A stretch of 21,749 nucleotides of DNA from CAZIQY01 sp964541605 (GCA_964541605.1 CAZIQY010000044.1:1-21749), one strand, 5' to 3'; shown: positions 6,738 through 15,648, counted from the first letter of the stretch. Notes: generated from the sequence alone by a model not told the origin. Numbers and translations are program-made.

Positions 6738-9326
6738 TTATTTCTTCTTGAATACCATTTCTCCGGAATCTGTCGAGTCAACCAGGATATGGTCGCCTTC
6801 GGCAAATGTCCCCTCCAGAATCTTCATGGCAAGGTTGTCGAGAATCAGTTTCTGGAGGGCTCTTTTCAGCGGCCTTGCACCGTAAACCGGACTGTAGCCG
6901 GCATGCGCTATATAATTTTTTGCCTCTTCTGTCAATTCAAGGGAGAGTTTCCTTTCCTTGAGTCGCTTTTCGATGAGGCCGATCTGGATACCTATAATCC
7001 TGTCAATGTCGCTCATGCCCAGGGAACGGAAGGTGATGATATCATCGATCCGGTTCAGAAATTCAGGCCTGAAGGCGGCTTTCAGAGCCTCCATCGTCCT
7101 CTCCCGCTTTTCCTCATCGCTGATGGAGGGTTCCTGGATCCAATGTCCTCCAATGTTCGATGTCATAATCACGATGGTATTTTTGTAGTCAACGGTTCTT
7201 CCATGGCCGTCGGTCAGCCGCCCGTCGTCAAGAATCTGGAGCAGTATGTTGAATACATCCGGATGCGCCTTCTCGATCTCATCAAAAAGGAGAACCGAAT
7301 AGGGCCGTCTCCGGACGGCTTCCGTCAGGTACCCACCCTCGTCATAGCCTACATAGCCGGGAGGCGCGCCGATCAGCCTGGCAACAGAGTGCTTTTCCAT
7401 ATACTCGGACATGTCAATCCTTATCATTGCCTGTTCATTGTCGAACATGAATTCAGCCAACGCCCTTGCAAGTTCCGTTTTTCCGACGCCTGTCGGACCG
7501 AGAAAAATGAAAGACCCAATCGGCCGATTCGGGTACTGCAATCCTGATCTGGCTCTTCTCAAGGCGCTGGATACGGCGGCAATGCCTTCGTCCTGACCGA
7601 CAACACGCTTCTTGAGGCGTTCTTCCATATGGATCAGCTTTTGTACGTCGCTTTCCAGCATGCGCGACACGGGAATGCCGGTCCAGTTTGCAACCACCTC
7701 GGCAACGTCTTCCTCATCCACCTCTTCTTTCAACATCTTCTCATCTTTCTGAAGGCGAGAAAGGTTCTTGTGTTCCTCTTCCAGTTCCCTGTTCAATTCA
7801 ACGAGTCTTCCATAACGTATTTCCGCCGCCCGGGCGAGGTTTCCCTCTCTCTGGGCACTCAGTTCTTCCGTTTTGTACTCCTCGATCCTGCCCTTTATCG
7901 TCTGAATTTTCCTGATCGCCTCTTTTTCGCTCATCCAGTGCAGCTTCATCTTTTCCCTGGATTCCTTCAGGTCTGCTAATTCCCTGTCAATCTTGTCGCG
8001 CCTTTCCCGGGTTGTCTTGTCCATTTCGTTTTTCAGGGACTGCCGTTCGATTTCCAGTTGAATCACTTTTCTCTCTATGGCATCGATTTCCGCCGGCATG
8101 CTGTCGAGTTCAATACGCAGACGTGAAGCGGCCTCATCTATCAGATCAACGGCCTTGTCCGGCAGAAACCGGTCACTGATGTAACGGTTTGAAAGGGTTG
8201 CGGCGGCGATGATGGCTGTATCCTTGATTCTGACTCCGTGGTGAACCTCATAACGCTCTTTCAGGCCCCTTAGAATGGCAATGGTATCTTCAACGGATGG
8301 TTCTCTCACGATGATCGGCTGAAAGCGACGCTCCAGAGCGGGATCTTTTTCAATGTGTTTGCGATATTCATTCAAGGTTGTAGCCCCCACGCATCGCAAT
8401 TCACCACGGGCAAGGGCGGGCTTCAGCATGTTGGATGCGTCAACGGCGCCTTCAGCGGCCCCGGCCCCGACAACCGTATGAATTTCATCGATAAAAAGGA
8501 TAATTTCCCCCTGGGCGCCCGTCACTTCTTTCAATACGGCCTTCAGTCTTTCTTCAAATTCTCCGCGGTATTTTGCTCCTGCCACCAGTGATCCGATGTC
8601 GAGCCCGATAATTCTTTTGTCCTTCAAACTGTCCGGGACGTCCCCGTTCACGATGCGCTGGGACAAACCTTCCACGATGGCCGTCTTGCCGACGCCCGGT
8701 TCCCCGATGAGAACGGGGTTGTTCTTTGTCCTTCGGGAGAGGACCTGCATGATCCTCCTGATTTCATTATCCCTTCCGATGACGGGGTCGAAAGCACCCT
8801 TCCTGGCCAGTTCATTGAAATCCCGTGCGTAACGTTTCAGGGCCTGGTACTTCTCTTCCGGATTCGGATCCGTAACCCTCTGGCTTCCTCTGATTTCTAC
8901 CAGAACCTTGAAAAGAGCATCTTTTGTGATGCCGCTTGTTCGAAGGATCTTCGAGGCATGTCCTTCTTTTTCTTCCGTAGCGGCAATCAAGATGTGTTCC
9001 GCGCTGACATATTCGTCCTTTAGCCTCGCCGCTTCAACCAGGGCTGCATCCAGCAGTTTGTTCAACCGGGGAGTCATGTACGTCTGACCTGTTCCCGCAC
9101 CTTCGACCCTGGGCTGTTTTTTCAGCGTCTTCGCTATTTCATTTTCAACAGTCCCCGGATCCGCCCCCAGTTTTTTCAGGATTTCGGTGGTGATGCCTTC
9201 CGGCTGTTTCAACAGCGACGCGAGCAGATGCTCCACGTCGATGGCCTGATGCCCGTATTTGCTTGCCAGGGATTGGGCCTCCTGCAAGGCCTCCTGAACT
9301 TTTAATGTAAATTTGTCAAATCTCAT
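6738..9326 (-). CDS. clpB: Disaggregase chaperone ClpB
   Basis: A hexameric AAA+ chaperone that pulls proteins out of aggregates together with DnaK. At 862 aa it is full length. It has an N-domain with paired Clp repeats (about 1-145), NBD1 with Walker A GEPGVGKT (208-215) and Walker B ILFIDEIH, the coiled-coil M-domain (about 405-525, full of Glu, Lys and Arg), and NBD2 with Walker A GPTGVGKT (about 605-612) and LLFDEIEKAHPDVFN. The M-domain separates it from ClpA/ClpC. AAGGA precedes the ATG. It starts 20 bases after the DAC-domain gene, so it is likely co-transcribed with a c-di-AMP synthase. Confidence 0.97.
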   Translation of the reverse strand: MRFDKFTLKVQEALQEAQSLASKYGHQAIDVEHLLASLLKQPEGITTEILKKLGADPGTVENEIAKTLKKQPRVEGAGTGQTYMTPRLNKLLDAALVEAARLKDEYVSAEHILIAATEEKEGHASKILRTSGITKDALFKVLVEIRGSQRVTDPNPEEKYQALKRYARDFNELARKGAFDPVIGRDNEIRRIMQVLSRRTKNNPVLIGEPGVGKTAIVEGLSQRIVNGDVPDSLKDKRIIGLDIGSLVAGAKYRGEFEERLKAVLKEVTGAQGEIILFIDEIHTVVGAGAAEGAVDASNMLKPALARGELRCVGATTLNEYRKHIEKDPALERRFQPIIVREPSVEDTIAILRGLKERYEVHHGVRIKDTAIIAAATLSNRYISDRFLPDKAVDLIDEAASRLRIELDSMPAEIDAIERKVIQLEIERQSLKNEMDKTTRERRDKIDRELADLKESREKMKLHWMSEKEAIRKIQTIKGRIEEYKTEELSAQREGNLARAAEIRYGRLVELNRELEEEHKNLSRLQKDEKMLKEEVDEEDVAEVVANWTGIPVSRMLESDVQKLIHMEERLKKRVVGQDEGIAAVSSALRRARSGLQYPNRPIGSFIFLGPTGVGKTELARALAEFMFDNEQAMIRIDMSEYMEKHSVARLIGAPPGYVGYDEGGYLTEAVRRRPYSVLLFDEIEKAHPDVFNILLQILDDGRLTDGHGRTVDYKNTIVIMTSNIGGHWIQEPSISDEEKRERTMEALKAAFRPEFLNRIDDIITFRSLGMSDIDRIIGIQIGLIEKRLKERKLSLELTEEAKNYIAHAGYSPVYGARPLKRALQKLILDNLAMKILEGTFAEGDHILVDSTDSGEMVFKKK

Positions 9327-9346
9327 GTTCCTTCCGCCTCATGTCA

Positions 9347-10216
9347 TTAATCAACCGGTTTTTCAATGCGCACGAATATTTTTCCGTTCTTGAATACCGT
9401 GACATTTCCCGTGGATTCGGATAAAACGATAGCAACGGCGTGGGTGATGGCGGTAATCCCGGCGGAAGCAATATGTCTGCTTCCAAGTCCCTGCGGAAAA
9501 TCTTTGCTCTCCAAAGAGGCGCTGAGATATCTCCCCGCCGTAATGACAACCCCGTTATCTTTGATGACAAATGCTCCGTCGATGGCCGAGAATTCCTTGA
9601 TGGTCTCCATCAGTTCCGGGTTCAGGATATTGCGGTCCTCCTCGCGATATCCCATGAACGGATTGATGACCATCTGCCTTGAGAGCTGAAGAACCCTTTC
9701 ATGATCCCCCAATATGAAAATGGTCCCAACCTTCCGGCCTTCTCTTCCCTGGGCCGCCAGTTCCAGAACGATATTGAGGACCGCGCCGAACACTTCAGGA
9801 TATACGCCATCAGTGATATCCGTAATATTTTCAAGGGTTAGTATCTCGAATTCTTTTCCGACGTCGATCACGAACATGCTGTCCACATATCCGAACTTGG
9901 GCACACCGCTAAGGCAGACAAGCTTGTCTCCCTTCTTGAAAAGCCCCGTTGCAATACCCTTCGTGATGGCGATTTTTATCTGGCCGACTCTTGTCAGGTG
10001 GACATTGGGGACATTGAGAATGACCCCCCACTCCCTGAATCTTTCCTGTATCTCCCCATCGCCTTTTGTGACGAGAATCACGTCATAGCAGGGTTTTTCA
10101 TCCTGAGAAACGGGCAGTTCGGAGGCCATATCCGCATACAGAAGGATCGCCCTTGCCTTGATCTCGTTGGCAATTTTACACGCCGATTCCAGAATGATTC
10201 TGTTCATCTTACCCAT
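9347..10216 (-). CDS. DAC-domain diadenylate cyclase, CdaZ/DacZ-like
   Basis: Predicted to condense two ATP into the second messenger c-di-AMP. The C-terminal part of the 289-aa protein carries the two DAC catalytic motifs: DGA at 213-215 (AIDGAFVIKDNGVVI) and GSRHIASAGITA at 245-256, in place of the canonical RHRAA, followed by SESTG (266-270). The N-terminal 100 residues look like the C-terminal alpha/beta domain of pyruvate kinase (for example GLFKKGDKLVCLSG). This layout is known from the mainly archaeal CdaZ/DacZ class. There is no membrane segment and no helix-hairpin-helix domain, so it is neither CdaA nor true DisA, although automated pipelines often label it DisA. ATG 10216 has GGGAG at good spacing. 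Confidence 0.88.
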   Translation of the reverse strand: MGKMNRIILESACKIANEIKARAILLYADMASELPVSQDEKPCYDVILVTKGDGEIQERFREWGVILNVPNVHLTRVGQIKIAITKGIATGLFKKGDKLVCLSGVPKFGYVDSMFVIDVGKEFEILTLENITDITDGVYPEVFGAVLNIVLELAAQGREGRKVGTIFILGDHERVLQLSRQMVINPFMGYREEDRNILNPELMETIKEFSAIDGAFVIKDNGVVITAGRYLSASLESKDFPQGLGSRHIASAGITAITHAVAIVLSESTGNVTVFKNGKIFVRIEKPVD

Positions 10217-10252
10217 GCGGACATCTCCCGGTTATTTGTTTGTTTTGTCTGT

Positions 10253-10281
10253 AAAATAACCACGTATTGCAAGAATGTCAA
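10253..10281 (-). promoter_or_regulatory. Sigma-70-type promoter of the DAC/clpB/htpX array
   Basis: On the minus strand TTGACA (10276-10281) is followed by a 17-base spacer and TATTTT (10253-10258). The -35 is a perfect consensus and the -10 matches at four of six positions. Transcription would begin near 10246, about 30 bases before the DAC start codon. No sigma-32 type pair (CTTGAA with CCCCAT) and no CIRCE inverted repeat is visible here. Confidence 0.65.
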
Positions 10282-10319
10282 GACAATCGGGAGCATACGA
10301 TATTACCGGAACAAAATAC

Positions 10320-10350
10320 TTGACTGTCAGAAAATTATCATAAAGAATAT
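10320..10350 (+). promoter_or_regulatory. Possible rpoH promoter
   Basis: TTGACT at 10320-10325 is a good -35. The matching -10 is uncertain: AAGAAT (17-base spacer) and GAATAT (19-base spacer) are both weak. The stretch from 10326 to 10362 is AT-rich, consistent with a promoter. It shares the 155-bp spacer with the oppositely directed DAC promoter. Confidence 0.35.
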
Positions 10351-10371
10351 AACGATTTAAAAACTTGGAAG

Positions 10372-11247
10372 ATGGAGGCGTTTCCATTGGAACTGCCGGC
10401 AGTTACAACCACCCTCGACATCTATATATCCGAAATCAATCGTTTCCCTATCCTGAGCGCTGAGGAAGAATTCAGATTGGCGGTCCGGTTGAAAAAATTC
10501 GATGATATTGCAGCGGCAGAGAAACTGATCGTATCGAATCTGAGATTTGTCGTCAAGATCGCCCACGAATACAGAAATTACGGCCTCAAACTGGCCGATC
10601 TGATCCAGGAGGGCAACATTGGACTTATGCACGCAGTAAAAAAGTTTGATCCATATAAAGGATACAGACTCATATCTTATGCCGTCTGGTGGATCAGGGC
10701 ATATATCCAGAATTATATTATCAAGTCTTGGAGTCTCGTCAAAATCGGAACCACCCAGGCGCAAAGAAAACTGTTCTTCAAACTGAAGCAGGCAAAAAAA
10801 AGACTGGAAGGTTTATCACAGAAGAATCCTGAGTTCGGGGAGATTGCAGAATCCCTCGGCGTCAGGGAATCGGAAATTGAAGAAATGGATCTTCGCTTGA
10901 GTAACCGCGACCTTTCTCTGGATTCATATATCAATGAGGATGGCGAATCAACCCATATCGATTTTCTGACCTATGACGGGGAAAATCAGGAAATGGCTCT
11001 CATCAAGAAGGAGGAAATGGATCTCGTCAAGAGAAACATTGCCGGAGCTCTGGCCAATCTGAACGAAAAGGAAACCTATATCATCAAGAACCGCGTCATG
11101 ACGGACAGTCCCAAGACGCTCCAGGAGATCGGGAATAAATACAATATCACAAGGGAACGGGCCAGACAGATCGAAAAGCAGGCACTGAAAAAGCTGAGAC
11201 TGGCCATCCCGTATCTGGGACAGGAAAAAGCATTGTTAGAGGCCTGA
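10372..11247 (+). CDS. rpoH: RNA polymerase sigma factor RpoH (sigma-32)
   Basis: Directs RNA polymerase to heat-shock promoters. The 291-aa protein has region 2 (about 50-120, with LIQEGNIGLMHAVKKFDP and WWIRAYIQNYI), the RpoH box QRKLFFKLK (131-139) that separates sigma-32 from housekeeping and stationary-phase sigma factors, and a region-4 HTH (about 235-280) ending in ITRERARQIEKQALKKLR. ATG 10372 has only a GGAAG touching it. A TTG at 10387 lies eight bases after a clean GGAGG and could be the true start, giving a protein 5 residues shorter. It diverges from the DAC/clpB/htpX array, of which clpB and htpX are typical sigma-32 targets. Confidence 0.94.
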   Translation: MEAFPLELPAVTTTLDIYISEINRFPILSAEEEFRLAVRLKKFDDIAAAEKLIVSNLRFVVKIAHEYRNYGLKLADLIQEGNIGLMHAVKKFDPYKGYRLISYAVWWIRAYIQNYIIKSWSLVKIGTTQAQRKLFFKLKQAKKRLEGLSQKNPEFGEIAESLGVRESEIEEMDLRLSNRDLSLDSYINEDGESTHIDFLTYDGENQEMALIKKEEMDLVKRNIAGALANLNEKETYIIKNRVMTDSPKTLQEIGNKYNITRERARQIEKQALKKLRLAIPYLGQEKALLEA

Positions 11248-11252
11248 CAAAA

Positions 11253-12017
11253 TCAAAAATCCCTGACAAGGCGAAAACCGATGTCAGAGCTTTGAATGAC
11301 GGGGTAGTCCTGGCCGCGAAAAGCGGATGTCAGAGTGGCGGGATTGTTGGGCCATGATCCGCCCCGCATCACACGGTGTTGATGACCGGAAGATGGTTCC
11401 GCAGGGTCCTTTGCTGCACCCGTGGGAGAATCGTCCTGCCAGTCCATACACCATTCCCAAACATTGCCGTGCATATCGTAGAGCCCCCAGGGATTGGGCT
11501 TCTTTTGAGCGACAGGGTGCGTCCGGTTGGCTGAATTTATATGGTACCAGGCATAATCAGGAAGTTCTTCAACGTCATTGCCGAAAGAGAAATTCGTCGT
11601 GGTTCCCGCCCGACAGGCGTATTCCCATTCCGCCTCTGTGGGGAGGCGGTACTTGTTTGTACCCTCTTTTTGATTGAGTTTTCTGATGAAACCCTGAGCC
11701 ATAATCCAGGAGATATTTTCCACGGGGCAATCATCCCCGCATTCTTTGAAGGATGAAGGGTTGTTTCCCATAACTTTCTTCCATTGTCCCTGAGTAACCT
11801 CAGTTGTCTGTATATAAAAGGGCTTGCTTATCGTTACCTGTCGCCGGGAAACGCTCTGCACGTCTCCCTTCATAAAAGTGCCGGGTACGATCAATATGAA
11901 CTGCGCGCCCATGGCGGGACTGGCAAAGGTTTTATCCTTTGCCTCCAACCTGACGCCGACAACGGAGGCAAAGATCATCAGAACAGTAATGACAGAGAAA
12001 AACATTCTTCTTTTCAT
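11253..12017 (-). CDS. Secreted SUMF1/FGE-fold protein, probably non-catalytic
   Basis: The 254-aa protein starts with a signal peptide (KRR, then a hydrophobic stretch to about residue 25) and continues as a formylglycine-generating-enzyme fold: VPGTFMKGDV, TTEVTQGQWKKVMG, YRLPTEAEWEYACRAG, MHGNVWEWCMDW, RVMRGGSW and IGFRLVRDF. Oxygen-dependent FGE uses two cysteines shortly after the RGGSW motif; here that segment (PNNPATLTSAFRG) has none. It is therefore unlikely to activate sulfatases and is better read as a binding or structural member of the family. ATG 12017 has AGGTGA upstream and begins the signal peptide; an upstream TTG at 12035 is less likely. It lies 51 bases after dnaB and ends 5 bases from the rpoH stop, tail to tail. 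Confidence 0.85.
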   Translation of the reverse strand: MKRRMFFSVITVLMIFASVVGVRLEAKDKTFASPAMGAQFILIVPGTFMKGDVQSVSRRQVTISKPFYIQTTEVTQGQWKKVMGNNPSSFKECGDDCPVENISWIMAQGFIRKLNQKEGTNKYRLPTEAEWEYACRAGTTTNFSFGNDVEELPDYAWYHINSANRTHPVAQKKPNPWGLYDMHGNVWEWCMDWQDDSPTGAAKDPAEPSSGHQHRVMRGGSWPNNPATLTSAFRGQDYPVIQSSDIGFRLVRDF

Positions 12018-12068
12018 CTTCACCTCGCTTCGCAAAAGATTCTTTTCAAACAGCTTGATATTACGGGA

Positions 12069-13430
12069 TCACACCGGTGAAATGTCGGCATCCCGGGCGA
12101 GGTTTTCAAACCGGGTGTATTTTTCCAGAAAGGCCAGCTTGACCATGCCTGTAGGCCCGTTTCTCTGCTTTCCGATAATGATTTCCGCCATGCCCTTTTC
12201 CGGGTTTTCTTCCGATTTATCGTAGACCTCATCCCTGTAGATGAACGCGATGACGTCCGCATCCTGTTCAATCGCTCCGGAATCGCGCAAATCCGCCATC
12301 TGCGGACGCTTGTTCTGTCTGTCTTCAACTTTCCGGTTCAACTGAGACAGGGCAACCACCGGAACGCTCAACTCTTTCGCAAGCGCCTTCAGGGAACGGC
12401 TGATATCCGATATTTCCTGCTCTCGCGAATCTTTGTAGCCGCTGCTTCTCATCAGTTGCAAATAATCGAGAATAATCAGGCCGAGGTTAACTTCAGCCTT
12501 CAACCTTCTTGCCTTCGCTTTCATTTCGAGAACAGTAATGGCCGGCGTATCGTCAATATAAATCGGCGCTTCGGAGAGCCTCGAAGCCGCGGCAATAAGC
12601 TTCGGCCAGTCCGTTTCTCCAAGAAATCCTCTCCTGATTCTTTGAGAATCAATCCTGGATTCCGCCGACAGAAGACGTATGGCCAATTGTTCCTTCGACA
12701 TTTCCAGTGAAAAAACGGCAACAGGCACCGCTGCGTCAAGAGCTGCATACTGGGCAATATTAAGGGCAAAAGCCGTTTTCCCCATACTCGGTCTGCCTGC
12801 AATAATGATCAGGTCTGATTTTTGAAATCCGGACGTCATATCGTCGACCTTTTCATAACCCGTAGGAACGCCGGTGACAAGTTCCTTTCTTTCATAGAGT
12901 TTTTCAATAGTTCTGACGCTGTCTTTAATAATTTCCTTGAAGGGGGAAAATGCCGGTCTGATCTTGTTTTCAGATATGTCGAAGATTGCATGTTCCGCCT
13001 CGTCCAGAACGCTCTCAACGTCCTTGCTTGCATCGTAGCTTTTATTCAGAATGTCCGTGGCTGTGGCAATGAGACCGCGCAGGATGGATTTTTCCTTAAC
13101 GATTTTCGAGTAATGGGCAATGTTGGCAGCCGATGGGACGTTGTCGACAAGGGAAGCCAGATAGCTCGTGCCTCCCGCCTGATCCAGATGCTTCCTGTCC
13201 CGCAGGATGCTGCTCAAGGTGATGAGATCGCTTGGTTCATTCCTGTCGGAGAGTTCCACGATGGCCGCAAAGATTTTACGATGGGCCTCGCTGTAAAAAT
13301 CTCCGGCTTCGAGGATTTCCAGAACGGTGTTCAGCGCCTGGTTGTTCAGGAGAATGCCGCCCAGAACAGATTGTTCCGCTTCGATATTCTGCGGGGGGAG
13401 TCTGTGCAAGGATGTATCGATATCCTTCAT
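12069..13430 (-). CDS. dnaB: Replicative DNA helicase DnaB
   Basis: The hexameric helicase that unwinds DNA at the replication fork and recruits primase. The 453-aa protein has the N-terminal DnaB domain (LPPQNIEAEQSVLGG, about 10-115), a linker, and the RecA-like motor with Walker A GRPSMGKT (212-219), LIILDYLQLM as Walker B, VVALSQLNRKVEDR and LRDSGAIEQDADV. No intein is present; the motor domain is continuous. Three bases separate it from rplI upstream. It is the last gene of the rpsF-rpsR-DUF2232-rplI-dnaB operon, unless the FGE-fold gene is read through to as well. Confidence 0.97.
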   Translation of the reverse strand: MKDIDTSLHRLPPQNIEAEQSVLGGILLNNQALNTVLEILEAGDFYSEAHRKIFAAIVELSDRNEPSDLITLSSILRDRKHLDQAGGTSYLASLVDNVPSAANIAHYSKIVKEKSILRGLIATATDILNKSYDASKDVESVLDEAEHAIFDISENKIRPAFSPFKEIIKDSVRTIEKLYERKELVTGVPTGYEKVDDMTSGFQKSDLIIIAGRPSMGKTAFALNIAQYAALDAAVPVAVFSLEMSKEQLAIRLLSAESRIDSQRIRRGFLGETDWPKLIAAASRLSEAPIYIDDTPAITVLEMKAKARRLKAEVNLGLIILDYLQLMRSSGYKDSREQEISDISRSLKALAKELSVPVVALSQLNRKVEDRQNKRPQMADLRDSGAIEQDADVIAFIYRDEVYDKSEENPEKGMAEIIIGKQRNGPTGMVKLAFLEKYTRFENLARDADISPV

Positions 13431-13433
13431 CGT

Positions 13434-13886
13434 TTATTCTTCGCTCCCGGCAACGACAATGACCTTTGTTTCTGCATACATTCCGGGCTGCAGGCGGATT
13501 TTAACAGGGAACTCGCCGAGGGATTTGATCGGCTCTTCGAGAATGATCGTTTTTCGATCTATCTCTATGCCCTGATCCAGAAGGAACGTCTCAATGTCTT
13601 TCGTTGTGACGGATCCAAATAGCTTTTCCTGCTCGCCGACGCGACGCGAAATGGTGCAGGTCACATCCTTCATCTTTTCAAGCAAAAGTTCGGCCTTCTT
13701 TTTTTCTTTTTCCACCTTTTGCAGAATTTTTTTCTTCTCCTGCTCCAGAACCTTCATCGACTTGCTGCTTTCTTCAATAGCAAGTCCACGCGGAATCAGA
13801 AAGTTCCTTGCATAGCCGTCGGCCACTTTTAAAGTATCTCCCGCTTTTCCGAGAGATGCTACATTTTCCACTAATATCACTTTCAT
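13434..13886 (-). CDS. rplI: 50S ribosomal protein L9
   Basis: A large-subunit protein with an N-terminal rRNA-binding domain, a long connecting helix and a C-terminal domain. I start at ATG 13886, where AAGGAG sits seven bases upstream. That gives MKVILVENVASLGKAGD, the standard L9 beginning with DGYARNFLIPRGLA, and 150 aa, the normal family length. The frame extends upstream for 37 codons, but that part has no L9 similarity and overlaps the spacer and the preceding gene. The highly charged stretch at about residues 40-75 (KSMKVLEQEKKKILQKVEKE) is the connecting helix. Confidence 0.96.
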   Translation of the reverse strand: MKVILVENVASLGKAGDTLKVADGYARNFLIPRGLAIEESSKSMKVLEQEKKKILQKVEKEKKKAELLLEKMKDVTCTISRRVGEQEKLFGSVTTKDIETFLLDQGIEIDRKTIILEEPIKSLGEFPVKIRLQPGMYAETKVIVVAGSEE

Positions 13887-13932
13887 AAAGCTCTCCTTGA
13901 AATATGAATTCCAATCTGATTCTGACGAGCCC

Positions 13933-14889
13933 TCAATCAGCCGCCGGCTTGATGTATTTTCTGAAATCAACCCACAGGTCAAAAAGACCCGCGACAACGA
14001 TCAGTATCGTGAAATACTGCTGAGCAAAAATCAAAAAGTAAAACATCATCCTCAGCAGTCTGGGGACTTGTTTCCTTTTGAAGAAAAAACCGACGATGGC
14101 AAGTCCCTGGAGCAGGTAGATGAACAGACATGCGATCAACAGGTTAAGGCCGGTAAATCTGATCCATTCGACGGGAATCAGAAGCATGCCTGCGCTTGCG
14201 ATCAGAAGCCATACCATTTTTTCGGGAGACTTCCAGCAGGAAAGATCGCCAAAATCAGGATACCATAATGCATTCCTTCTAAAAATCTCCCTCCCGGACA
14301 GGATGTTTATCCATACCGCAAAAGTGGCGCTTATGAGAGCAATGGAGGGGAAGATATTCATAAAAAAATCGGCGATCTGTCCGGCATTTTCTCTGATCAG
14401 GTTGAGGGTCTCATCCGGAACTTCCAGCCTGGCATATAACTGGATATTATCCTGAATATTGCGGTCTATGTAGTTTCGAATCAGACTCCACGGGTTGATT
14501 CCCGAACCGGCGCTTTCATAGAGAATGAAGGAAGACCACAGAATCAGAAGCACGGCAACCGGGAATAAAATCGTTAATTCAATGGAATAACTCTTTTTCA
14601 AAACCTCTGAAAGGATGATTCCCAGGCACCCGGACACAAACAAAATGGGGAGATTCGCCATTAAATCGAAGGATTTCAGAACAACCGCAACCGCGACCAA
14701 CGACACAATGAATACGGATGCCCCCTGTTTCCTTCCATTCTTTGAGTAATAGTACAAAATGGGCAAGGGGGACTGAATCAGAATGAAGGAACCGAAAAAC
14801 GGAATAAACGCCACACTCAGAAAAGTAAGTGCCGATATAGCGACACCCATAAAGAAGTTCCTGACAACGTCGCCCCTTTCAGAAAACAC
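13933..14889 (-). CDS. DUF2232 multi-spanning membrane protein
   Basis: Function unknown. The 318-aa protein has roughly eight hydrophobic segments and resembles the DUF2232/YybS-like family that often sits between rpsR and rplI. The start is GTG at 14889, whose G is shared with the TAG stop of rpsR (TAGTG). CGGAG inside the end of rpsR would serve as its ribosome-binding site, so translation is likely coupled. An energy-coupling S-component-like fold has been suggested for this family, but nothing in this sequence shows a substrate. Confidence 0.75.
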   Translation of the reverse strand: MFSERGDVVRNFFMGVAISALTFLSVAFIPFFGSFILIQSPLPILYYYSKNGRKQGASVFIVSLVAVAVVLKSFDLMANLPILFVSGCLGIILSEVLKKSYSIELTILFPVAVLLILWSSFILYESAGSGINPWSLIRNYIDRNIQDNIQLYARLEVPDETLNLIRENAGQIADFFMNIFPSIALISATFAVWINILSGREIFRRNALWYPDFGDLSCWKSPEKMVWLLIASAGMLLIPVEWIRFTGLNLLIACLFIYLLQGLAIVGFFFKRKQVPRLLRMMFYFLIFAQQYFTILIVVAGLFDLWVDFRKYIKPAAD

Positions 14890-15170
14890 TAAAACTCCGA
14901 TACGACAAAAGGCAATAGCGCTATGGTTCTGGCTCTTTTGATGGCCACGGTAATTTCCCTCTGATGCTTCGCGCAGTTGCCCGTAATCCTTCTTGGCATG
15001 ATCTTGCCTCTCTCGGTGACGTAATCTTTAAGAGTGTGAGGCTCTTTATATTCGATTTTCAGATCCGAGTCCGTACAGAATCGGCAAAATTTTCTTCTGT
15101 GAAAAAACTTCCTCTGCGGCCTGGAATCAGGTCTCGATGGTCTGGTATTTGGTCTTTGTGGTATCGCCAT
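14889..15170 (-). CDS. rpsR: 30S ribosomal protein S18, zinc-binding form
   Basis: A small-subunit protein that pairs with S6. The 93-aa product has an arginine- and proline-rich N-terminus, then FCRFCTD with Cys29 and Cys32, and NCAKHQR with Cys66 and His69. This set marks the zinc-ligand (C+) paralogue; zinc-free forms lose these residues. ATG 15170 follows AAGGA. It is 3 bases from rpsF and shares one base with the DUF2232 start. Confidence 0.96.
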   Translation of the reverse strand: MAIPQRPNTRPSRPDSRPQRKFFHRRKFCRFCTDSDLKIEYKEPHTLKDYVTERGKIMPRRITGNCAKHQREITVAIKRARTIALLPFVVSEF

Positions 15171-15173
15171 GGT

Positions 15174-15623
15174 TTATTCCTTTTCTTCCTTCGCTTCCTC
15201 TGCGCTTTCTTCATCAACCGGCAGGTTAGTTGCAGCTTCTGCGGCATTTTCCGCGTTGTCTGTTTCCGGCGCTGTGATTTTTGCCTCAGCCGGAATCTCC
15301 GCCTTTTTTTCCTTTTCCAATTCCAGCGGATCAACCTCACTCTGCCTCATAACCGTCAGAAATTTCAGGATCTTGTCGTCAATCTTAAAATTTCTTTCCA
15401 GTTCGGGAACAATGGCGCTTGTGCCTGCAAAATCGATCAGAACATAGATGCCTTTCGTCTGCTTTCTGATTTCGTAAGCCAGTTTTCGCATGCCCCATTT
15501 GTCGATTTTTACGATGATGCCTTTCGAATCTGTAATAATTGTTTTGTAACGTTCAATGATTTCGTTCAGGTTGTCTTCAGACAAATCGGCGTGGGCGATA
15601 AACAGAATTTCGTACCGTCTCAA
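15174..15623 (-). CDS. rpsF: 30S ribosomal protein S6
   Basis: A small-subunit protein that forms a complex with S18. I start at TTG 15623: it lies seven bases after a strong GAGGAGG and gives MRRYEILFIAHADLSED, the normal S6 N-terminus. The open frame continues 16 codons further upstream without similarity. The S6 domain covers about residues 1-95. A tail of about 50 residues rich in Glu and Ala follows (for example EESAEEAKEEKE); S6 of E. coli also has a glutamate-rich end, though a shorter one. It is the first gene of the operon with rpsR, DUF2232, rplI and dnaB. Confidence 0.95.
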   Translation of the reverse strand: MRRYEILFIAHADLSEDNLNEIIERYKTIITDSKGIIVKIDKWGMRKLAYEIRKQTKGIYVLIDFAGTSAIVPELERNFKIDDKILKFLTVMRQSEVDPLELEKEKKAEIPAEAKITAPETDNAENAAEAATNLPVDEESAEEAKEEKE

Positions 15624-15648
15624 CGTGCTACCTCCTCTTGGCTCTAAA

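Noticed and set aside
6735..7547. 270-codon plus-strand open frame opposite clpB
   Set aside because: It is the complement of highly conserved ClpB coding sequence and shows no domain or ribosome-binding site of its own.
10217..10371. CIRCE element or sigma-32 promoter in the rpoH/DAC spacer
   Set aside because: Neither TTAGCACTC/GAGTGCTAA nor a CTTGAA/CCCCAT pair with proper spacing is present; only a sigma-70-like promoter is clear.
12822..13622. 266-codon plus-strand open frame opposite dnaB and rplI
   Set aside because: It spans two clearly real minus-strand genes and its product has no recognisable motif.
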